A DNA stretch of 64,000 nucleotides, taken from the NCBI RefSeq assembly GCF_006094695.1, contig NZ_CP035103.1:124001-188000 (forward strand), read 5' to 3'. Numbering within the stretch: the stretch's first letter is position 1; each line of letters begins with the position of its first letter. Of the stretch, positions 43,522-50,434 are shown piece by piece. The stretch comes from Kocuria rosea (GTDB lineage: Bacteria; Actinomycetota; Actinomycetes; Actinomycetales; Micrococcaceae). The notes under the pieces are model-generated. The model was given only the letters and a program-made list of their open reading frames with translations. It was not told the DNA's origin and searched no databases. The position numbers were made by a program, and so were the translations under genes.

Positions 43522-44906
43522 GACGGGTTCTCCTGGGGATCAGAGGTGCGGGTGTGTGCGGCGGCCCGGTCGAGGACCTCCACGACGTCGGCGAGGGCGC
43601 TCTCGGTGCCCACGTTGCCGGGGAAGACCACATAGGGCCCGCCCCGGGTGGTGTCCGGGGCGTCGGTGGGCTGGAACATGGAGATCTGGCCGGGGAAGAA
43701 CTGGCCGGCCACGGTGGCCCGGCGGATGCCGAGACCGCGGTGGGCCACCTCGTGGGAGGTGATCCCGCCCTTGGCCACGACCCACGCCGGGCGGGCCTGC
43801 GCCACCCCGTGCACAACCTCCACGAGCGCGTCGGAGACCGACCGGGCGATGGCCAGCGACTCGTCGGGGTCGTCCGTGCGCACGAGCTCGCGGCTCGTCC
43901 ACACGACCGCGTCGCGGCTCCCCAGCGCCTCGGTGATCCGCGCGACGGCGTCGGCCACGTAGCCGGGGCGGGCGTTGTCGTCGAGCAGGGTGGGCACGTG
44001 GAGCTCGACCTCGAAGAGGTCGCGGCGGGTCCGCAGCTCGGCGAGCTGGCGGTTGGTGAGCCCCACGTGGGAGCCGACGGCCACGATTCCGTGCGGGAGG
44101 CGCCCGGGGCCCACCACGATGTCCTCGGGGCCGAGCTCGCGCGAGTCGGTCAGCCCGGCCAGGGGCCGCACGAAGGACGGGCCGCACCGGGTGACGAACG
44201 TGCGGCCCTCGGCCTCGAGGACGGCGAGGGCCTGCGCCACGGTGTCGAGGTCCGCGTACTCCGTGGCGTTGACGACCACCCAGGCCCGGTCCCGGGCCCG
44301 GCGCAGGATGCCGGCGACCGCGTCCACGCCCCCGGAGCGGATGTCCGTCAGGCCGATGGAGAGGATCGCGTCCCGGCCCAGCGTCCCGCCGGAGCGCTCC
44401 ACGAGGAAGTCCTTGAGGTCGGAGGAGGAGTAGCCGAAGGTGGCGTCCGCGGCGAAGTCGGTCTCCCCCACGGGCATCGGGCGGCCCTGCAGGACCGCGT
44501 AGTGGACGTCGTCCTCGGTGTAGCGGCCGGCCTCGAGCATGGCCGGGGCGAGGAGGAACCCGTCGACCGCCACCCCGTGCCGCGCGAGGACGTCGGCGAG
44601 GGCCGTGGGTTCGGCGATGACGTGCCCGCGCAGCGTGGAGTCGCTGCGGGAGACGAGGTGGGGCAGGGGCAGGTGCTCGGCGGTGAGGGCCTCCAGCACC
44701 GCGGAGACGAGCTCGGTGTTGATCGCCACGGCCTCGGCCTCGGGCCGGGCCCGGCTGTTGGTGAGCACGAAGCAGGTGCGCCCGGGGTGCCGGACGACGT
44801 CCAGCACGGGGGCGGGGTCGAGCTCGAGGACGACGTCGACGTCGTGGACGCACTGGGAGCCGGTGGGGTCGTCGTCGAGCACGAGCAGGGTCCGGGGAGC
44901 GGTCAT
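43518..44906 (-). CDS. Four-carbon acid sugar kinase family protein (DUF1537)
   Basis: ATP-dependent kinase (462 residues) of the OtnK/LtnK/DtnK family, which phosphorylates 3-oxo-tetronates or threonate at O4. N-domain: TLLVLDDDPTGSQ with the acidic trio D11-D13, LVSRSDSTLRGHV and GFLLAPAMLEAGRYTEDDVHY. C-domain (ATP side): VVAKGGITSHEVAHRGLGI, then GGPYVVFPGNVGTESALADVV. ATG 44906 is used, as AGAGGAAG precedes it and the family N-terminus follows. First gene of the operon with the LtnD-like dehydrogenase, divergent from gntR. Confidence 0.88.
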   Translation of the reverse strand: MTAPRTLLVLDDDPTGSQCVHDVDVVLELDPAPVLDVVRHPGRTCFVLTNSRARPEAEAVAINTELVSAVLEALTAEHLPLPHLVSRSDSTLRGHVIAEPTALADVLARHGVAVDGFLLAPAMLEAGRYTEDDVHYAVLQGRPMPVGETDFAADATFGYSSSDLKDFLVERSGGTLGRDAILSIGLTDIRSGGVDAVAGILRRARDRAWVVVNATEYADLDTVAQALAVLEAEGRTFVTRCGPSFVRPLAGLTDSRELGPEDIVVGPGRLPHGIVAVGSHVGLTNRQLAELRTRRDLFEVELHVPTLLDDNARPGYVADAVARITEALGSRDAVVWTSRELVRTDDPDESLAIARSVSDALVEVVHGVAQARPAWVVAKGGITSHEVAHRGLGIRRATVAGQFFPGQISMFQPTDAPDTTRGGPYVVFPGNVGTESALADVVEVLDRAAAHTRTSDPQENPS

Positions 44907-44984
44907 GCGGGGACTTCCTCTCGGGGAGCGGTCAGGACGGTCCTCAGGTCCTGGTCGGTTCCGCACCGACACTCCACCTGTAAG

Positions 44985-45082
44985 ATGTCTGACATGCTAT
45001 GTGTCGTGGGACACGTGGTCAACGGCAGGAATGCCGCGCGCGGCCGGGGGAGTCGTCCCTTGACAGCTCGGACATCTGACAT
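44985..45082. promoter_or_regulatory. GntR operator-like palindromes
   Basis: ATGTCTGACAT (44985-44995) is a perfect 11-bp palindrome of the FadR/GntR kind. TCTGACAT recurs at 45075-45082 within GACATCTGACAT. Between them GTGTC-N4-GACAC (45001-45014) is another inverted repeat. All lie between the kinase operon (-) and gntR (+), fitting control of both by the GntR protein. Confidence 0.6.
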
Positions 45083-45164
45083 TCCCTGGTTGATAGGATC
45101 CCCTGTCACGGGCGGAGCACGCAGGAGCTGCCCTCCGCCGTCCACCTCACCGCAGAGGAGCACC

Positions 45165-45884
45165 ATGGCCCGCCCGTCCCTGGTCGACCAGGTCGCCGAC
45201 GCCCTCCTCGACCGGATCGTCGCCGGGGACCTCCCCCCGGGCTCGGTGGTGCCCGGCGAGATCGACCTCAGCGCGGAGCACCAGGTCAGCCGCATGACGG
45301 TGCGGGAGGCGGTCAGGACCCTGGGCGCCCAGCGCATCCTCCGCGTGGAGCGCGGACGCGGGACCTTCGTGAACCCCGTGTCCCAGTGGGCGTCCCTGGA
45401 CGCGGTCATCCGGGCGGTCTCCGAGGGGCAGGACGACGCGGCGGCCGCCGTGCAGCTGATCGAGCTGCGCCGGTTCCTGGAGACCGGCGCCTGCGAGCTG
45501 GCGGCCGGACGGCTGTCCGCCGCGGAGCTGGTCGGGCTGGCCCGGGACGCCGACGCCATGGAGGACGCCCACCGCGCCCAGGACGTGGCGGCCTTCGTGA
45601 CCGCCGACCTGCGCTTCCACGAGCGGATCCTGCAGGCCTCCGGCAACGTGTTCATCGCCGTCCTGTTCGCACCGCTGCACCGGGTGCTGGAGGAGCGGCG
45701 GGCCCAGACCTCCCGGGTGCCCGAGATCCAGGCCCACGCCATCGCCGAGCACCGCAGGATCGTCGCCGCCCTGGGCTCCGCCGACCCGGTGCGGGCCCGC
45801 CAGGCCATGGACGAGCACATGCAGCAGACGCTCGCCGACCTGAAGACCTACGTGCTCGGGGACCTCTCCCCGGCCGACCGCTGA
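45165..45884 (+). CDS. GntR-family regulator, FadR/FCD subgroup
   Basis: 239 residues. N-terminal winged HTH: SLVDQVADALLDRIVAGDLPPGSVVPGEIDLSAEHQVSRMTVREAVRTLGAQRILRVERGRGTFV. C-terminal FCD effector domain with ELRRFLETGACELAA, DLRFHERILQASGN and EHRRIVAALGSAD, where Asp/His residues usually bind a metal and the acid ligand. RBS AGAGGAG. Upstream palindromes are likely its operator. The aldolase gene follows 26 bp later, so the regulator probably controls its own operon and the divergent kinase. Confidence 0.93.
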   Translation: MARPSLVDQVADALLDRIVAGDLPPGSVVPGEIDLSAEHQVSRMTVREAVRTLGAQRILRVERGRGTFVNPVSQWASLDAVIRAVSEGQDDAAAAVQLIELRRFLETGACELAAGRLSAAELVGLARDADAMEDAHRAQDVAAFVTADLRFHERILQASGNVFIAVLFAPLHRVLEERRAQTSRVPEIQAHAIAEHRRIVAALGSADPVRARQAMDEHMQQTLADLKTYVLGDLSPADR

Positions 45885-45910
45885 ACGACACCTGACGAAG
45901 GACTGTGCCC

Positions 45911-46771
45911 GTGCGCGCCAACCTGCTCGACGTCGTCACCTCCGCCCTCGACGCCCGCACCGCCGTGCCGGCGCTGAGCACCTACGACTTCACCACGGCC
46001 CAGGCCGTGGTGGCCGCCAGCGAGCGCGCGGACCGCCCCGTGATCCTCCTGGTCCCGCCCAAGGCGGCCGCCGGGACCGGCGGCCGGCGCCTCGTCACCG
46101 CCCTGCGCCACCTGGCCGACGACGCCGCCACCCCCGTGTGCGTGCAGCTGGACCACGCCGTCGACCTGGGGCTCGTCGAGCAGGCCGTGGCGGCCGGCGC
46201 CGACGCCGTCCTGGCCGACGGCTCCGCCCTGCCCCACGCCGAGAACGCCGCGTTCGTCGCCCGCGCCCGCGAGCTGGCGGGCCCCGGCGTGGTGGTCGAG
46301 GCGGAGCTCGGCGGCCTCCCCGGCGACGAGGACACGGCCCGGACCTCCGCGGCCGGCGGCATGACCGATCCCGATGCGGTCCCCGCCTTCCTGGCCGCGT
46401 CCGGGGCGGACCTGCTGGCCGTGAACGTGGGCAACGTGCACGGGCACTACCAGGGCACCCCGCGCCTGCACTGGAGCCGCCTCGAGCAGATCTGCGAGGC
46501 CGCCGACCGCACCCCCCTCGTGCTGCACGGCGCCTCCGGGATCCCCGAGACCATGCTGGTCCGCGCGCCCCTGGCGGGCATCGGCAAGATCAACATCAAC
46601 ACCGAGCTGCGCTCGGCGGTCCTCGCCGCCCTGGCGGACCGGCTCGAGGAGCGCCGGCACGAGGGCCTGGACCTCTGGGCGCTGCTGGGCGACTGGACCG
46701 GGGCGGTGCGCGAGTTCACCGCGCTGGCCCACGCGCTCACCACCGCCGAGGCCCGCTCCAGGAATTCCTGA
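45911..46771 (+). CDS. Class II ketose-bisphosphate aldolase (GatY/KbaY/FbaA-like)
   Basis: Zinc-dependent aldolase, 286 residues. It starts at GTG 45911, because GAAGGA is eight bases upstream; the GTG at 45905 would be too close. Metal ligands and motifs are D81-H82 (QLDHAVD), E132 (VVVEAELGGLPGDED), H177 (NVGNVHGHYQG), H206 (LHGASGIP) and the NINTE phosphate loop. DGSALPHAENAAF is the family's LPxxENI-like motif. It sits where acid-sugar operons often have an OtnC-type aldolase, so it may cleave a phosphorylated tetronate product or a ketose bisphosphate. Confidence 0.87.
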   Translation: MRANLLDVVTSALDARTAVPALSTYDFTTAQAVVAASERADRPVILLVPPKAAAGTGGRRLVTALRHLADDAATPVCVQLDHAVDLGLVEQAVAAGADAVLADGSALPHAENAAFVARARELAGPGVVVEAELGGLPGDEDTARTSAAGGMTDPDAVPAFLAASGADLLAVNVGNVHGHYQGTPRLHWSRLEQICEAADRTPLVLHGASGIPETMLVRAPLAGIGKININTELRSAVLAALADRLEERRHEGLDLWALLGDWTGAVREFTALAHALTTAEARSRNS

Positions 46772-46879
46772 GCACCGGTCCGGCGTTGTGCCACACCGTG
46801 CCCCGGGGCCCGGTCCGCCGGCCGCCTCCGGAGCACCGGCAGGCACCACCAGCACCGATCACGACCAGAGGAGTTCCCC

Positions 46880-47956
46880 ATGGAGTACACCCGACTCGGC
46901 AGTTCCGGCCTCTACGTCTCCCGGCTGGCCCTGGGCACCATCCCCTTCGGCTCCGGCGGAGGGTTCGAGAAGATCGCGGGCCTCGGCCCGGACGAGGCCC
47001 GCCGCCAGGTCGACGAGGCCCTGGACCGCGGCGTGAACTTCATCGACACCGCCAACCTGTACTCCGCCGGGGACTCGGAGCGCGTCCTGGGCGAGATCCT
47101 GGGGAGCCGGCGGGACGACGTCGTCCTCACCTCCAAGGCGCGGACCCCCACCGGGGACGGCCCGAACGACGGCGGCGCCAGCCGCCTCCACCTCACCCGC
47201 GCGGTCGAGGACAGCCTCGAGCGGCTGCGGACCGACCACCTCGACCTGCTCTACATCCACCAGTGGGACGGCCAGACCCCGATCACCGAGACCATCGCCA
47301 CCGCCGACGAGCTGATCCGGGCCGGGAAGATCCGGTACTGGGGCGTGTCCAACTACAACGGGTGGCAGCTGGCCAAGACGGTCTACGAGGCCCGGGCGGC
47401 GGGGCTGCAGGGCCCGATCGCGCACCAGGCGTACTACACGCCCGAGGCCCGGGAGATCGAGTACGAGATCGTCCCGGCCGCCCGGGACCTCGGGATCGCG
47501 ACCTTCGGCTGGAGCCCGCTGGGCGAGGGGCTGCTCAACGGCAGGGTCCGCCGCGGCGCCGAGACCCCGGCCGACACCCGTCAGGGCACCGGCTGGCCGG
47601 AGCCCCACGTGGTGGACCGGGACCGCGCCTACGACCTGATCGAGCTCTTCGCCGAGATCGCCGGGGAGCTCGGCTGGACGATCCCCCAGGTGGTGATCTC
47701 CTGGATCCTGGGCCGCCCGGGCATCGACGGCACCGTGATCGCCGCGCGCAGGTTCGAGCACCTCACGGAGGACCTCGACGCCGCCGAGCTGACGCTGCCG
47801 CAGGAGGCCCGGGACCGCATCACCACGGCGTCTCAGCTGCCCGCCTACTACCCGCTCTGGCACCGGCTGCTCAACGGCCAGGACCGGCCCGAGCCCGCGG
47901 AGGCGGAGTTCTACGCCGAGCAGCGGGGCCACGTCCTCGGGGAGGAGCAGGCCTGA
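46880..47956 (+). CDS. Aldo/keto reductase
   Basis: NAD(P)H-dependent (beta/alpha)8-barrel reductase (358 residues), close to the YghZ/Kv-beta group that reduces small aldehydes and glyceraldehyde phosphate. The catalytic tetrad is D56 (FIDTAN), Y61 (NLYSAGDSE), K86 (LTSKAR) and H127 (YIHQWD). YWGVSNYNGWQL and FGWSPLGEGLLNG are typical, and a cofactor loop lies at GRPGIDGTVIAARR. RBS AGAGGAG. The last gene of the acid-sugar block, in line with gntR and the aldolase. It could reduce the aldehyde released by the aldolase. Confidence 0.87.
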   Translation: MEYTRLGSSGLYVSRLALGTIPFGSGGGFEKIAGLGPDEARRQVDEALDRGVNFIDTANLYSAGDSERVLGEILGSRRDDVVLTSKARTPTGDGPNDGGASRLHLTRAVEDSLERLRTDHLDLLYIHQWDGQTPITETIATADELIRAGKIRYWGVSNYNGWQLAKTVYEARAAGLQGPIAHQAYYTPEAREIEYEIVPAARDLGIATFGWSPLGEGLLNGRVRRGAETPADTRQGTGWPEPHVVDRDRAYDLIELFAEIAGELGWTIPQVVISWILGRPGIDGTVIAARRFEHLTEDLDAAELTLPQEARDRITTASQLPAYYPLWHRLLNGQDRPEPAEAEFYAEQRGHVLGEEQA

Positions 47957-48037
47957 GCCCGGGGCGGTCCCCAGGTCCACGGTGATGGGCCCCCCGGCGT
48001 CCACCTCCGGGTGGATTCCCCGGGACGACCCGAGAAC

Positions 48038-48043
48038 TACCCT
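48038..48043 (+). promoter_or_regulatory. -10 element of a leaderless CPBP-protease transcript
   Basis: TACCCT, six bases before the ATG at 48050, with no RBS between. Same layout as the -10 boxes at 32470, 35251 and 36796. Confidence 0.5.
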
Positions 48044-48049
48044 GTGGAC

Positions 48050-49051
48050 ATGACCTCGTACCCTCCGCCCCGTCCGGCGCCTTGGCAGACCGGTGCCCCG
48101 TCCGCCCGCCCGGGCGGTGGGTCTCCGGTTCCGCGGTCCGGCGGTCCGACGACGGCGCCGCTCACCCACTCGGAGTTCTACCGCACGCCCCGCAACCGCT
48201 GGTGGAAGGGCCTGATCAGCATCCTGGCCGTGAGCGCGGCGATCCTGCTGATCTCGGTCGTGGTGTCCTTCGGCGCCGTGGCGATCGAGCTCCTGCGGGG
48301 CACCATGAGCACGGAGGAGATCGCGAGCGGACAGATCGGGATGACCCCGGTCCTGCTGCTGGCCACCAACCTGGCGCTGATCGCCTCGGCCGCCGTCGCG
48401 GTGGTCCTGCACCGGTACCTGCACCGGCAGCCGGTCGGCACGCTGCACGCGGTGGAGGGTCGCTTCCGGTGGGGCTGGCTGGGACGGGCGGCCGTCGTCG
48501 TCGTCCCCCTGTTCGTGGGCTACGCGGCGGTGGTGGCGCTCCTCGAGGCCCCGGGGCCGCTGGCCCTGGACGCGACCGCGTGGGCCTTCCTCGCGATCGT
48601 CCTGCTGACCACGCCCCTCCAGGCGGCGGCCGAGGAGTACATGTTCCGCGGGGTGATCCAGCGCGCGGCGGGCTCGTGGGTCTCCGGGGCGGTCCCGTCC
48701 CTCGTGCTCGGCACTCTCGTGAGCGCGGCGGCCTTCTCGATCGCGCACTTCGCCTCGGACGGGTGGCTCATCGCGTACTACTTCGTCTTCGGGGTCGCGA
48801 TGTCGCTGCTGACCCACTTCACGGGCGGGCTCGAGGCGGCCTCGCTCGTGCACGCGGCGAACAACGTGGTGCTGTTCCTCGTGTCCACGCTCACGGGGCA
48901 GATGGGCGAGGCGGTCGACCGCTCCGCCGGTGTGGGCGGCCCGTTCATGCTGGCGCCGATGCTCGTCATCGCCGCCGTCGCGGCCGTGCTGATCCTGCTC
49001 GGCCGGAGGCGGGGGCTGCAGCGCCGGGCCGTGCCGCCGGCGACCGCCTGA
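48050..49051 (+). CDS. CPBP-family intramembrane metalloprotease
   Basis: 333 residues. A Pro/Gly-rich cytoplasmic N-terminus (1-50) is followed by about eight helices. CPBP (ABI, Rce1-like) motifs are present: EExxxR at E195-E196 and R200 (AAEEYMFRGVIQRA), H233 (FSIAHFASDG) and HxxxN at H268-N272 (SLVHAANNV). Proposed bacterial roles include peptide maturation or immunity. The ATG directly follows a -10 box, so no leader is expected. It is monocistronic, upstream of the PadR operon; a link is not shown. Confidence 0.88.
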   Translation: MTSYPPPRPAPWQTGAPSARPGGGSPVPRSGGPTTAPLTHSEFYRTPRNRWWKGLISILAVSAAILLISVVVSFGAVAIELLRGTMSTEEIASGQIGMTPVLLLATNLALIASAAVAVVLHRYLHRQPVGTLHAVEGRFRWGWLGRAAVVVVPLFVGYAAVVALLEAPGPLALDATAWAFLAIVLLTTPLQAAAEEYMFRGVIQRAAGSWVSGAVPSLVLGTLVSAAAFSIAHFASDGWLIAYYFVFGVAMSLLTHFTGGLEAASLVHAANNVVLFLVSTLTGQMGEAVDRSAGVGGPFMLAPMLVIAAVAAVLILLGRRRGLQRRAVPPATA

Positions 49052-49130
49052 GGCCGCGCCGCGGCCGCACCTTGATGGGACCCCGCGGCCGACACGACGT
49101 GCACCGGCCACAGGACCCTGTCGCGTTCCA

Positions 49131-49149
49131 CTATGCACTGGGTGTATAG
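49131..49149. promoter_or_regulatory. PadR operator-like inverted repeat at the padR promoter
   Basis: CTATGCAC-TGG-GTGTATAG pairs over 8 bp with one mismatch. It overlaps a -10-like TATAGA (49145-49150) that lies seven bases before the padR ATG. This fits autorepression of a leaderless padR-ABC operon. Confidence 0.6.
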
Positions 49150-49157
49150 ATGGGGAC

Positions 49158-49685
49158 ATGAACAATGCGCTGACCCTCCTGGGGCTGCTGCGGCGGGAGC
49201 CCAGCTACGGGTACGACCTCAAGCACGCCTACGACCGCTACTTCGGCTCGCAGAAGCCGCTGGCCTTCGGGCAGGTGTACTCGACCCTGGCCCGGATGAT
49301 CCGGGACGAGCTGATCCGGGCCCTGGGCGAGGAGCCCGGGGCGGGCCCGGACCGGAAGAAGTACGAGATCACCCCGGCCGGGCAGCAGCGCGTGGAGCAG
49401 TGGCTGCACACCCCTGATGTGCCGTCCCCGACCCTGCAGAGCGAGCTGTTCGCCAAGACCGTGATCGCCCTGCTGATCGAGGACGACGCCCAGCGGCTGC
49501 TGGACGTCCAGCGCGCCGAGCACATGGCCCGGATGCGGGAGCTGACCCGGCTCAAGCGCGAGGGCGACCTCCTGCAGGTCCTGATGTGCGACCACGGGCT
49601 CTTCCACATCGAGGCCGACCTGCGCTGGATCGAGCTGACCGGCGCCCGCCTCACCCACCTCAAGAAGGAGCTGACGAACGCATGA
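49158..49685 (+). CDS. PadR-family transcriptional regulator
   Basis: 175 residues. The winged-helix start MNNALTLLGLLRREPSYGYDLKHAYDRYF is the PadR signature. The wing region is GQVYSTLARMIRDELIRALGEEPGAGPDRKKYEITPAGQQRV. A C-terminal helical dimer domain (PadR_C-like) follows. Four-base ATGA overlap with the ABC ATPase gene. The usual role is repression of an adjacent transporter until a toxic ligand binds. The operator-like repeat just upstream supports this. Confidence 0.93.
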   Translation: MNNALTLLGLLRREPSYGYDLKHAYDRYFGSQKPLAFGQVYSTLARMIRDELIRALGEEPGAGPDRKKYEITPAGQQRVEQWLHTPDVPSPTLQSELFAKTVIALLIEDDAQRLLDVQRAEHMARMRELTRLKREGDLLQVLMCDHGLFHIEADLRWIELTGARLTHLKKELTNA

Positions 49686-50434
49686 CCCCCACCCCTGTTC
49701 CCCTGCTGTCGGTGCGCGGAGTGCACAAGGACTTCGGCGCCACCCCCGCGCTGCGCGGCGTCGACCTCGAGGTGCTCCCCGGCGAGGTGCTGGCCGTGAT
49801 GGGCCCCTCCGGCTCCGGCAAGTCCACCCTGCTGCACTGCATGGCCGGGGTCATGACCCCTGACCGCGGCACCGTCAGCTACACCCGGCCCCTCGACCGA
49901 TCCGCCGACCGATCCGCCGACCGGCCCGCCGCCCGGCACGAGCCGGCGGTGGTGCTCAGCGAGCTGGGCGAGGCGGCGCGCTCGGCCCTGCGGCTGCGCG
50001 AGTTCGGCTTCGTCTTCCAGTACGGGCAGCTGCTGCCCGAGCTGAGCGCGGTGGACAACGTCACCGTCCCGCTGCTGCTGGCCGGCACCGGGCGCCGGGC
50101 GGCGCTGCGCTCGGCCGCCGAGCTGCTGGGACGGCTGGGACTGTCCGGGCAGGAGGACAGGCTGCCCGGGGAGCTCTCCGGCGGCCAGGCCCAGCGGGTG
50201 GCCATCGCCCGGGCGATGGTCGGCGAACCGGCGCTGCTGTTCGCCGACGAGCCGACCGGGTCCCTGGACTCCCTGGCCTCAGAGACCGTCCTGGAGCTGA
50301 TGCTCGAGCTGGTCCGGGAGGCCGGCACCACCGTGGTGATGATCACCCACGACCCCCGCACGGCGGCCTACGCCGACCGGGAGGTCATCGTGCGCGACGG
50401 CATGATCGGCGCCGACCAGTGGGTCGCGGCGTGA
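49682..50434 (+). CDS. ABC transporter ATP-binding protein (LolD/MacB-type)
   Basis: 250 residues. Walker A is GPSGSGKST (residues 39-47), Q-loop FGFVFQYGQLLPEL, signature LSGGQAQRVAIARAM, Walker B ALLFADEPTGSLD and H-loop MITHD. It pairs with an FtsX-like permease downstream. An insert of about 25 residues between Walker A and the Q-loop is encoded by a 12-bp tandem repeat (GACCGATCCGCC twice plus a variant, giving DRSADRSADRPA) and is absent from typical members. The stop overlaps the permease GTG (GTGA). Confidence 0.93.
   Translation: MTPTPVPLLSVRGVHKDFGATPALRGVDLEVLPGEVLAVMGPSGSGKSTLLHCMAGVMTPDRGTVSYTRPLDRSADRSADRPAARHEPAVVLSELGEAARSALRLREFGFVFQYGQLLPELSAVDNVTVPLLLAGTGRRAALRSAAELLGRLGLSGQEDRLPGELSGGQAQRVAIARAMVGEPALLFADEPTGSLDSLASETVLELMLELVREAGTTVVMITHDPRTAAYADREVIVRDGMIGADQWVAA
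49897..49932 (+). repeat. 12-bp tandem repeat inside the ABC ATPase gene
   Basis: Three head-to-tail 12-bp units (two identical GACCGATCCGCC, one variant), in frame, encoding DRSA/DRPA units. Copy number could change without breaking the frame. Confidence 0.6.

Noticed and set aside
45060..45099. TTGACA at 45060 with TAGGAT at 45094 as the gntR promoter
   Set aside because: The spacing (28 bp) is far too long. The region is reported only as operator-like.
43554..45884. Kinase-antisense extension of the gntR frame
   Set aside because: Only the segment from 45165 has the GntR domain and an RBS. The upstream part is antisense to the DUF1537 kinase.
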